64,000 nt of DNA from Apoderus coryli (taxonomy: Eukaryota > Arthropoda > Insecta > Coleoptera > Attelabidae), in the NCBI GenBank assembly GCA_911728435.2, contig OU452205.1:8748260-8812259 (forward strand), in the 5' to 3' direction. Shown in pieces: positions 55,419-64,000 of the stretch. The translations under genes and the position numbers were made by a program. Each line of letters opens with the position of its first letter. The stretch's first letter is position 1. The notes under the pieces were generated by a model. It had not been told where the DNA came from. It ran no database searches and was given only the letters and a program-made list of their open reading frames with translations.

Positions 55419-56025
55419 TAATTGTTGTGTGTTGTAAAAGCATAGATCGATATAATGATTTGCAGTTTTTGAAAAAATTGCATGATTTCAGAAAATTCCA
55501 GCCGCCTGTCAGCAAAATTGGGGATAAAAAAATTCTGCAGTTGTGTTGTTTAAGCCCTGAACCAGCACAAATGTCATTTTTCGATGAGAACGTATCTGAT
55601 AACATTAAGCAAAATGGTGTTGAATTTAAAAAAAGACTTAAAGACATTGACAAAGAAGTCTCAAATGTTACAATATATTTTGATCGGAGTTTTTGAATTT
55701 TTTGCTGGATAAAAACGGTAATCGTTTTATTATCTACACTTTTTGCGAAGGATTTATGATTGATCAAACATTGTTGGATGAAGATCCATGAGATTTGATT
55801 ACAAATAAACAATTCGAATATGGCATGGAGTTAGTGAAAAAATTAACTATTGCTAATGATGTTGCAGAAAGAGCTATCAAATTGATTTGTAAGTACAATG
55901 ATAGATTAACGGGCGATGAAGGGCAAAAACAATGTATTATTCAATTACTCGATGAATACAGGAAAATGTTCTCAGATGTAGGCAAACACACTATGCTACG
56001 ACCGATGAAAATGGAATAGTGATAC

Positions 56026-57234
56026 ATCGTATAATTTGTAATACTTTTATGATAATAAAAGTAATGTAAACAAATATACTGTAATTCCTGTCGAGCTCTC
56101 TGATATTTTTGGTGAATAGTCAATTTACATTAGCAAAAAAGTTAGAAGAATTAACATGAAATATATATATATATGATGTTAGACGTGTTAATTTCGACCG
56201 ATTGCATTGAAATACCTTATTCAATATCTTGATTGGTTTTTCAGTCGGCGATGAATAAAATTCCGATTTCGCTAAAAATACTGCCATCATAGTATTTACA
56301 CCCAGATGCACCGTAGTTACTTAATCTCGTTGACCTGTCTAATCTCGTTTATCTGATATTTTGGGTATGCATCGTACAATTTTTTTGCATTTAACTACTA
56401 ACTACTAACTAATTCTACGAAGTTGGCCGCTGAAGCGAGATATTTTACATTTAAATAGTCACTTGTCAGTTTTGCAGACTAGAAATATATAACCAAATTC
56501 CTAATAAATTATCAAATAGGTTAATAATCGGAAATAAAATATACCTACATAGTTTTTGTGGCCATATTTCTTTCCTTTTTCCAAGCTTCGTTTTTATCTT
56601 GGATACTGGTCCGGTTCGTCTTTTCATTTTCTTGAACACGAATTTTTTCCCCCAGGTGAAAAGTTGGGTGTTTTTTCTGGCTCATTATTACGGATTGCAG
56701 AGTAGAAAACTGGGATTTAAGAAAGTAAATAACTCGCTATCATCCAACCGAAACGAAAATATCGTAAATATATTTTGTTTCCAAGAAACCTCACATCACA
56801 TTTGAACATTTAACAAAATTATAGGTTAATTTCGATGTAGCCAAAATATTAGAATGCAGAAATCGGATGTTGCCAAACTGTATAAGAAGCTCGCGAAATC
56901 CGTGCACACAGTGCATCAGAAATTTAATCTAGATGTATAGGTAAACTGGTTTGGCCAATCCCGATTAAATTGACAAACAGTGCATCATTTTTATATAATA
57001 CAAACACATATATTATGTCTTTAAATAATAAAATTAGGATTAGGTTAATGTAATTTATTTTTTTTCCTTTAACACTTTTCGGTTTTACCTACATATGTCA
57101 TGTCCATATAAAAACTGAAGATTTACCATAGATTCGTGGAACAGCCTGATTTAAATTAATTAAAATATTTAATTGGAAAGCGTGACAATTACGACTATGT
57201 CCCAATATTTTAAGACATGGTAACTAACTAACTA
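56026..57234. other. AT-rich sequence, nothing recognised
   Basis: Includes an AT microsatellite at about 56161-56175. Frames at 56120-56311 and 56599-56805 have no motif. Confidence 0.45.
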
Positions 57235-58240
57235 ACTCGAGCAATACATTCTATATTCTGCTAGGCATGATACGCAAAAGATCTTTAATAATCTCATGCG
57301 GAATATAATAATCCTAAACCTCAATTAGGAGCTGGATTTCGTGCTCGAATACAAGAATAAGGATGCCCCATCAATGTTCTAGGGCGATTAGCATCAGGAT
57401 TTATTAGTGGCCAACCTAGTGCCCTAATCCCGCCATCCTCAAGGTACTGCATCATTGTTCTTGTGGCATCAGCGCAGGCATTTTCATGGAATAGCCCATG
57501 GAAAATTAGAAAATATGTAACAAATTACAAATGGAAAAAAAATCTGATGAAAATTTTAAATATCTCAAAATGTTTTTTTGGAGACCTATGTGAATATCAG
57601 TAAGGATCAAGCATTAAAAGGGTCGCTTGGTACATTGACTTATGACAAAATCTTCTGCCAAAAGTACTCGCTAATATTTGTCGTTTCTAAAAATATATAA
57701 GTTTATTCTGGAATGAGTAGAACAGTGGCTTATGCCAAGTCTGATACATTTTGTGTTGGTGGCCTTAGTGAACTATGTGAATGCTATTCAATAAACCTGG
57801 ATGAGAATAGTAGGTATATTGTGTACTTCGTAGGACAAGGAACACTTTCCACTCTCAACTCATTTTGAACGTACCTAATATGTAAAATGAAAGTTTTTTT
57901 TGTGTTCACTTTTATTTAGCAGTTTATCTAGTTAGAGTTGTTAGTTTATTTTGTATTTTTAATAAGAATATCATGTCCATGTATTTTTTTTTTCATAATA
58001 GTTTGATAAAAAAATCGTAAAACATTGTCGAAAATGTATATTTTATTTGTTTACACCTATTAAATAGTCGAATAAAACATTTTAGTAAAAAATAAAGAAC
58101 CTGGAGAGTTTTTATTGTTTTGATAGGTTTTTCAATCATTTCATTCTTAAATTTACCTCAACAAGCTCCTTGCAACCTTCAAAACTAATGCCTCCCCAAA
58201 GCATAATGTTGCCGATTCTCTCTAAAAGCATTAGCGTTTT
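57235..58240 (-). mobile_element. Degenerate Tc1-like transposase, two separated pieces
   Basis: Minus strand, 58240-58145: ERIGNIMLWGGISFEGCKELV, the family's GGxVMVWGGIS motif region. Then, after about 650 bp of unrelated AT-rich sequence, 57480-57235: ATRTMMQYLEDGGIRALGWP, INPDANR in place of SPDLNPIEH, RARNPAP, IPHEIIKDLLRIMPSRI. The order is right for one gene, so the gap is probably an insertion. The catalytic Glu segment is mutated. Not functional. Confidence 0.6.
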
Positions 58241-58919
58241 ACTTAACAAATTGTAAATTTTAATTTGGTTTGTTTTATTTTAAATGTATTAATTGATAAA
58301 AAATGTATAAATAAGAATGGTTATAAGTATTTTAAAATATACTAAACCAGGTTTCAGAAACGTATTTTAAGATAATTATTTCAAAGATTCAATAATATAT
58401 AAAAATCTTTGTTTTAGTTCTATTTCGATGGAAAGTTCTAGACAATTTATCCTAAACTAATGCATGCTTAACAAATAAACATGAATAATGTTTAGAGGGC
58501 TGCACCCACAATAAGTTCACAGATTATAACACAGTTTTTTCTACTGTAACATTACGAGTACTATATTGCGCGTTCCCACATTCATATTTAAATGTTAGTT
58601 ATGGAAGATAAAATCACTGAGCTGAATTATTATGCCATAGGTATTTTACATTCAATCTGAATACACCTATGCCTGCATATTTATGGTTTCGAGTTCTATT
58701 TTTTAAATAACTTATAATTATTGAGAATATGAGGATAAGTAAGTTAACAATTGCAAGGAAATGATTATGGTAAAAATTGATCACGCATTGCTTAAGCATC
58801 TGATGCGTTTTATTCAAAATAAAAAAAAAAACAAAAAAAATAACAAATTTTTAGGTAGGATGAAACAGATGATCTATACGAATTGTTCACCAAGGAAAAT
58901 AATGTGAACGCACTAAAAA

Positions 58920-59290
58920 AAAATTGAGATAAGGACAGATAGGTATAACTATTTTGAAGTCCCCTGTGACGACTAAGACCATTCCTAGATGGAAGTCTGT
59001 CGTGTGTATGTGTGTGGGTGTGTCTAAATGAGCTAAATTTTGATATATCAGTTTGGCGGAATCGTTGGATGAATCCATGAGTTTTTTGGTTAAAATCGCT
59101 TTAGCCCTGTGGTAGGCGATAGAGCCAATTTTTTAAATAGCAGTAGCAGCGAGTGGTAAATAATTTTAAAGCATTGTTTATGCTCTTTAAAGGAAAAGCT
59201 GACTTTTGAAATTTATTGTTCTCGAGAAAATTATTAACAGTTATAATTCTTATAAAATAGACCATTTTTACGAGGAGTATAGGTATGTAA
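58920..59290 (+). repeat. Family B block running into family A repeat
   Basis: B part: ATAACTATTTTGAAGTCCCC, CGACTAAGACCATTCC, GATGGAAGTCTGTCGTGTGTATGTGTG (58.92-59.03 kb). A part: ATATCAGTTTGGCGGAATCG, TTTTTGGTTAAAATCGCTTTAGCCCTGTGG, GAGCCAATTTTTTAAA, TTCTCGAGAAAATTATTAACAG (59.04-59.24 kb). The tRNA-like part is not reached. This copy shows A and B joined. Confidence 0.6.
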
Positions 59291-59404
59291 TATTGCATTA
59301 AAATGCGTCAACTCCAGAAAATCTAATTTAATCACTTCAAGCGCTAAATCAATCAATAAAGCACGTTACCATACATGTTTCGACATACCTACATCTCATC
59401 ATCA

Positions 59405-59755
59405 GGGGTATATTTATATAGAATAAGAAATTACATCTTGTGAAAAATGTTAAATATAAATAAAATGTGGATTCTCACATAATTTTCAGAAGATCGTTAT
59501 TACTAAGGCATCACTAAACTAACTAAACAAAGTATTAAACTTTTAATTTTCTTTTTGTAAATTATATTATAATTTAGATTATGATTAAAATCAAGTAGTA
59601 AGGAAATTTATATGAATTGATACGAGTATTGATTTTTAGTTAGTTTAGTGATGCCTTAGTATTATGTTACATTTTCTTTATATTAACCATTTTGCGATGT
59701 AATTCGAACATTTTAATGTCGAGATTTCTTATTCTATATAAATATACCACTGATG
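59405..59755. mobile_element. Foldback MITE-like element
   Basis: Outer arms GGTATATTTATATAGAATAAGAAAT and ATTTCTTATTCTATATAAATATACC (about 59408-59432, 59727-59751) and inner arms ACTAAGGCATCACTAAACTAACTA and TAGTTAGTTTAGTGATGCCTTAGT (about 59501-59524, 59637-59660) are inverted; sequence between them also pairs in part. The whole of about 350 bp could fold. No coding text; superfamily unknown. Confidence 0.75.
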
Positions 59756-60539
59756 TAAAAGTAAAAGCCGAAAATGCTATTAGTAGAGATCGATGCCCAA
59801 ACCACCATCTTCTCTTAGATCCTCTGCAGCTATGGAGAATGAGGCGCTAAGAGAACTTAGAGCAAGTTTTTTTATTGATAGTCCTCCAAATGTTTCAATC
59901 TAAAATAAGCTGATTTCATCAGCGAACTCACGTTCTCCTCCTGTGATCCATTGTTACTAGATTTTCAAGCAAAGAGAAGCTTGCGGCCCTCCAACACTCA
60001 GTATCTACGCCAGTATGACACAATGGTGCTAATAAACTTTGCAATTTTTATTTCAAACAGCTATTTACCTAAAAAATGTACTGCATATTTCCTAAAAACT
60101 TCATTATGTATTCAAACCAATTAATTAATAGTTTCACTGAAGCTATAAATTAAAATAAATTTTATTGCCTATTGGTGTCAATTTGGACAATAATATAGCT
60201 ATTAGATTTACAGTTTGCATAAATGCAGTCTAACTAACTAAAACTTTCAATCTCATTATAAATACAAACAAATAACCGTACATTATTTATTATAATAACA
60301 AGTGGATCGTAACTAGATATTTATAATGATATCTAAAACACTAGAATGGACAAAATAATTGATTTTCTGGTTTCCAATTCAAGCCATTAATACCGAAACA
60401 AGTTTTCGATCAAATAAGCTTAATTTTCACCTATAGCATTATATATAAGATTTTTTTTTGGTCTGGTAATTGACAATTCATTAATTTCTGATACCTGTTA
60501 GTTGCCAAGTAATTATAACTACGTATAAAGAAATTACCG
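59756..60539. other. Unassigned stretch
   Basis: A somewhat GC-richer part at 59765-60000 has no readable family motif. Confidence 0.4.
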
Positions 60540-60540
60540 T

Positions 60541-60690
60541 ACGAACCCATATAAGAGCGATATGGATTACGCAACATCTGTGTTAGACACCAATGGCGGA
60601 GCAAATCAAGGAAATTACACCATAGAATTAGTAATAAATAGTGCTACATTTAGGATACGCGGTGAGTCGCATTTTGAGTTAGATTTGTAA
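60541..60690 (+). other. Short open frame, possible coding exon
   Basis: The frame is open from just before 60541. The ATG at 60562 begins MDYATSVLDTNGGANQGNYT, ELVINSATFRIRG, followed by GGTGAGTC (splice-donor-like, about 60659) or, if unspliced, a TAA at 60688-60690. Composition is more balanced than the surroundings. No family was recognised; it may be a first exon of a host gene extending beyond, or chance. Confidence 0.25.
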
Positions 60691-61463
60691 CAGCATCATA
60701 CACAAAAGGCTGATGACTTCATTGTTAACTAACTTAAAGCTCAATTTTTTCATATAAAGTTTACTATGGTTTAAATGAACGACAGACTGTCAATATTATG
60801 ATTGGCTATGAAATATTTAAAGTTAATTTCTCAGTTAACTCTTAATCAAATTTCTAAAAGGCATGTGCGTGACAGACAGGTGAATAAAAATTGCTGATAT
60901 TTCGCATAGCAGGATAACACCTAATGAGTTAAGTAAACAAACACAAACAATTCCATTATTGATTGCTGACTTCTTTTGTCAGTTCAATTTCTGGACATTC
61001 TGTATAGGTATACGAGTTCATAGAGTGGTTTGAGTTTTATTTATACTGGATCTACACTGCTCCGCAATATTAACTGGACAAAGAAAATTTTGTTCAAAAT
61101 CAATCATAAATATCTTTTTTAGTATTGCATCAATTTTGATTTTTTTTTCGAGATTTAAACCGTTTTATGGCCATCATTTTTTCATATCGAAACTTCGAAA
61201 ATTTCGACCGGACTTGTTGTTATACATTTACATTTTACTCGAAACTTGTCAACACCCTGTAGAAAAATCTCACGTCCGAATATTGATCTTTTTTGCAACA
61301 TTTTGAAGCCCCATCTTTTCTGAACAACCTGTTTTTGATTCATACCGATATCTGTATTCTTAAAGGAAAAAAATGGCTTCAAAGAAATAATGCAATAATG
61401 CTTTATCTGCAACAAAAAAATTAAAACATGGATAACGGCGGTATTAAGAATTTTTCTTTTTTT
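60691..61463. other. Flank of the Tc1-like element
   Basis: AT-rich; the left end of the element at 61464 probably lies here, but no convincing inverted terminus was found. Confidence 0.35.
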
Positions 61464-62424
61464 CTAAAATCGCGTATTTCCTCCATCCGCTTGATTAACG
61501 CTTCTAATCCTTTCGGGCATAGATACAATTAAAGAAGCAACCGCGTTTTGCGGTATTTGTTGCGACTCATTTGTCAGTGCCTGTTCTAACGCAACCAAAG
61601 TTTGAAACTCGCCGCAGTTTTGCCTAACTCTTCTTCCTAGTGTATCCCACATGTGCTCGATAGGGTTGCGGTCCGGACTGCTTGGGGGCCAGTCCAATAC
61701 ATGTATGTCAACGTCGATTAAATATTGCCTCGTTATTTGTGCTATGTGCGGTCGAGCATTGTTGTGCATCAAGATAAAATTTTCTCCTATAAATGGATGA
61801 TAAGGTACCACATGTTGTTCTAAGCACATTCTAATGTAGCGATCAGCGTTAATATCGCCCCAGACCATTACCCCTCCGCCTACCAAATTGCACTCTCGGA
61901 GAAATACATCATTGAGAGTATCTTTCTCCGGGACTTCTCCATACTCTTTGACGTCCGTCAGGTGAATATAGCGTGAAATGAGACTCGTCTGTAAAGAGAA
62001 CATTCCGCCATTCGTTCATGTCCCAATCTGCATGAGTTCGAGCAAATTCCAGGCGCTGCCTTCGATGACCTTCATCTAATAGAGGACCTGTAGCAAGTAC
62101 ACGAGATTTTCGATTCTCTTCTAATAACCTTCTCCGTACGGTATCAGGTGACACTAGGGTACCGTGAACATCTACCAGTCTTCTAACCAAAGCTGGAGCA
62201 GAGGCTATTCGCTCTCAAAGAACCTGAAGACGAAGAAATCGATCTTCAACTGAGTTTGTGGCGCTTCGTCTTCCCTGTCCAGGTCTTCTTGAATAAGAAC
62301 GAGTTTGTCTGAACCTTTGCATCGCATCGGAGACCGTACTGCGTGGATGGCCATGCCTCTCTGCGATATATCTAATCGGACGGCCATCGTCTGTAATTTG
62401 TTGAAAAAAAAAACTTGTTGACAT
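61464..62424 (-). pseudogene. Tc1-like transposase (DD34E type), nearly complete
   Basis: Start ATG at 62424 with MSTSFFFQQITDDGRPIRYIA; helix-turn-helix ERHGHPRSTVSDAMQRF; RRPGQGRRSAT linker; second helix-turn-helix RRLVDVHGTLVSPDTVRRRL; first catalytic Asp in VLFTDESHF; GGVMVWGDI; MHNNARPH; and WPPSSPDRNPIEHMWD with the Glu. Lesions: TGA at 62215-62217 (where CGA is expected), TGA at 61909-61911, and a one-base shift near 61881 just before GGGVMVWG. The second catalytic position is Asn (MHNNARPH, usually MHDNARPH), 34 residues before the Glu. About 320 codons in all, normal for the family. Confidence 0.85.
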
Positions 62425-62430
62425 GCTTAT
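61464..62430 (-). mobile_element. Tc1-like transposon, transposase region (ends not defined)
   Basis: The whole transposase reading region is present on the minus strand with few lesions. Candidate termini were searched on both sides (61.0-61.4 kb, 62.45-62.53 kb) without a clear match. It is the best preserved DNA-transposon gene in the window. Confidence 0.8.
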
Positions 62431-62918
62431 GTGCCATGGAAACTGCTAATTCTTTTGTCACCACAGCTAACTTTCCAATAATTGTTAATTTTTTTGTTGC
62501 ACTGAAACCAGAGTTTGCTCAGAGGGTAGTTTGTTAGGAATTCAATGTGCAGAAAATTAAATAATATTACGATAGCGGATAAAATTGAATATGTTGTATC
62601 TGACTTCCTAAATGTTGATTTAGAAATGCCTAAAGAAACTATAGGTACCTATTCCACTCCTATTTTTCTTCAACATGAAAAATCTTCCCAGGAACGTGAT
62701 ATTATCCGAACAATTAATATTATACAAAATTATGTTACGTTAAATGAGTTCAAAGTATGATCTCAAAAAATAGACTGGTATGTTATTTGGATTGTAAAAT
62801 AATTTCTGATGGCAATCGCCTGCTGATGTCAAGATGAGTTAAGCTGCCAGGTGTATTAGTTGATTAGGACCTAATCTTTATACGATAGGTGGAAAACGAA
62901 ATATGCCAAGTTCTCAGA
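62431..62918. other. Unassigned stretch with a short open frame
   Basis: The frame at 62545-62760 (71 codons) reads coding-like (KIEYVVSDFLNVDLEMPKE) but I do not recognise it. Confidence 0.3.
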
Positions 62919-62975
62919 AAAATCCTGCGTCTAAACTTTGGTGGATCGCAGGTTAGACGCAGGATTTTTCTCATG
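62919..62975. repeat. Hairpin, 18-bp stem
   Basis: GAAAAATCCTGCGTCTAA and TTAGACGCAGGATTTTTC are perfect inverted repeats around a 20-nt loop (CTTTGGTGGATCGCAGG part). Confidence 0.75.
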
Positions 62976-64000
62976 TTGTATAATGAACGCTTGGATTTTA
63001 AGCTTTCTGACAACTTTTCATTAAGCACAAAATTATAAACAGCCCGTTTGCCTCTGGCAGCAATGTATTCAAAATTATATGTGAAATATACCACAAGTTT
63101 CTTGATTTCATTTAAACTCTACAAGTATTTCCTCCACCCAGCTGTTTTCAAATATCCGTGTTAGGAAAGGATAGGTGTATTATCAACTGACCTTTTGGGA
63201 ACTCTTACGAAAACAATAAAATCCGACAAACCATAATATTTCTAGAAATTCACAAAACTGTTTAACTTAAGATTAAAGATTAAGTTAACCGTAACATAAA
63301 TTTAATTTTTATTTCCCTTTACAAATAATAATCGTTTACATTGTATAGAATTGGAATTCAATTACATCACAAAAGAATTTAAACTTTTCAGCCCTGATTT
63401 ACGTGCTTGTAGTAGATTGGGTATATGAAAAAAAAAAAATTAAATAATACAGTGGTATTATAAAAATCCAACTGAAAGGTTAAACACAACCTATTTATTA
63501 CAATAAGAAAACAATGGATATGACTCAACTTAGATGGAATTGTTACACGAAAGATATTATAGGTTATAATATGATAATTTAGTGGAGAAAAAGGCAATTG
63601 TCACAAAAGTATTTAGAACAGTCACCATCTGAAATTTTGTGCATTTTTCCTCTCAGAAGCCATGCGAATAAATATTTAAGTATACGAGGTGTAAAATTGA
63701 GGAGATGCAACAAAAAGTTTTTAATTTTTGTTTTATAATACTTTCTTGGCGTTTTTGCCTTATTTAAGTAAAACAATACAAATTATTTTGGAATAATTTG
63801 TATTGTACGCATGTTTGCTATTTCTATGTGAAGAAATTAGACGTATGCATGTGGTATTTTATTCCAGTTTTGAGATATATTGATTTATAAAATTGCATGA
63901 TATTTACTCCTTAAATTAAATATCAACAAGAGTTTTTGCTGAATACATTTTCAAAAAAAACAAACCAATTTCGAAAAATTAATTTATTTAAAATAATATA
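62976..64000. other. AT-rich sequence, nothing recognised
   Basis: About 1 kb to the window end without a supportable feature. Confidence 0.45.

Larger units (their letters stand above)
54690..56025 (+). pseudogene. Degenerate copy of a repeated insect protein family, split by a LINE fragment
   Basis: Plus-strand text in shifting frames: KCKRKKKRSYTKCDPVYVKE (about 54756-54815), SRPRWMAKAIYCLKIFLFR (about 54932-54990), then after the insertion LQFLKKLHDFRKF, LCCLSPEPAQMSFFDENVS (about 55545-55602), NDVAERAIKLICKYND and LTGDEGQKQCIIQLLDEYR (about 55856-55963). The last pair follows the pattern NDxAERxxxLIxxYNxxLTxDExQxQ, seen in a multi-copy family of uncharacterised proteins in insects and other invertebrates. 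Its function is unknown to me and I assign none. Copy number in those genomes suggests it is mobile, but no element ends were found. Stops at 55694 and 55791 and the insertion make it a pseudogene. Confidence 0.5.

Noticed and set aside
61010..62530. CACTGC / GCACTG words as Tc1 termini
   Set aside because: Only about 6 bp pair and the orientation does not fit a proper inverted terminus.
1..64000. CRISPR, phage, operon or bacterial defence system
   Set aside because: No array, no clustered long ORFs and no ribosome-binding pattern; the content is that of an animal genome.

Overview
The window looks like AT-rich, gene-poor insect (at least arthropod) nuclear DNA. I found no complete host gene, rRNA, CRISPR array or bacterial-style operon. 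What can be recognised is almost all transposable elements: LINEs with CR1/Jockey-type reverse transcriptases, Tc1/mariner/IS630 elements, piggyBac, hAT, a possible PIF/Harbinger scrap, and a dispersed repeat containing a tRNA-Ala-like segment. This mix is typical of insects; the exact order cannot be told from the sequence alone.

Layout. 0-9 kb: fragments of the tRNA-containing repeat (345-662, 5395-5862), a mariner that has become a giant foldback (3515-4244), and a LINE 3' end with an internal inverted duplication (7490-8310). 8.9-19.7 kb: an eroded Tc1-like element split by an insertion (8934-10470), several IS630-like transposase scraps, LINE 3' ends on both strands, and a Jockey-like RT fragment (14215-15260). 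19.7-25.6 kb is the best preserved part. A full-length CR1-like LINE (20055-24799) with two intact ORFs and a TTAC-repeat tail sits inside an older LINE. Removing exactly 4745 bp restores the older RT reading frame.

27.7-35.4 kb: a full copy of the tRNA-Ala-containing repeat, two LINE relics (one ending in a C2H2-like finger), a minus-strand copy of the latter, and an IS630-like C-terminus. 36.6-45.1 kb: a small TACAGGGT-ended element, a 1435-bp non-autonomous hAT with a perfect 8-bp target duplication (38783-40217), a LINE 3' end, a long-TIR element (41984-42787), and an internally deleted piggyBac that keeps N- and C-terminal coding parts (43774-45056). 46-59 kb: hAT and possible Harbinger scraps, a 1926-bp IS630-like element with about 450-bp TIRs and a core-deleted transposase (49565-51490), a degenerate member of a repeated protein family split by a Jockey fragment flanked by 46-bp direct repeats (54.7-56.0 kb), and a second Tc1 relic. 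59-64 kb: a foldback MITE and a Tc1-like transposase with only three inactivating lesions plus a lost catalytic Asp (61464-62424).

The genes do not form a pathway. The interest lies in element structure: several unrelated DNA transposons have become non-autonomous while keeping both ends of the transposase gene or forming long hairpins, and one LINE may still be coding-competent. All family assignments are by eye from motifs; no database search was run.
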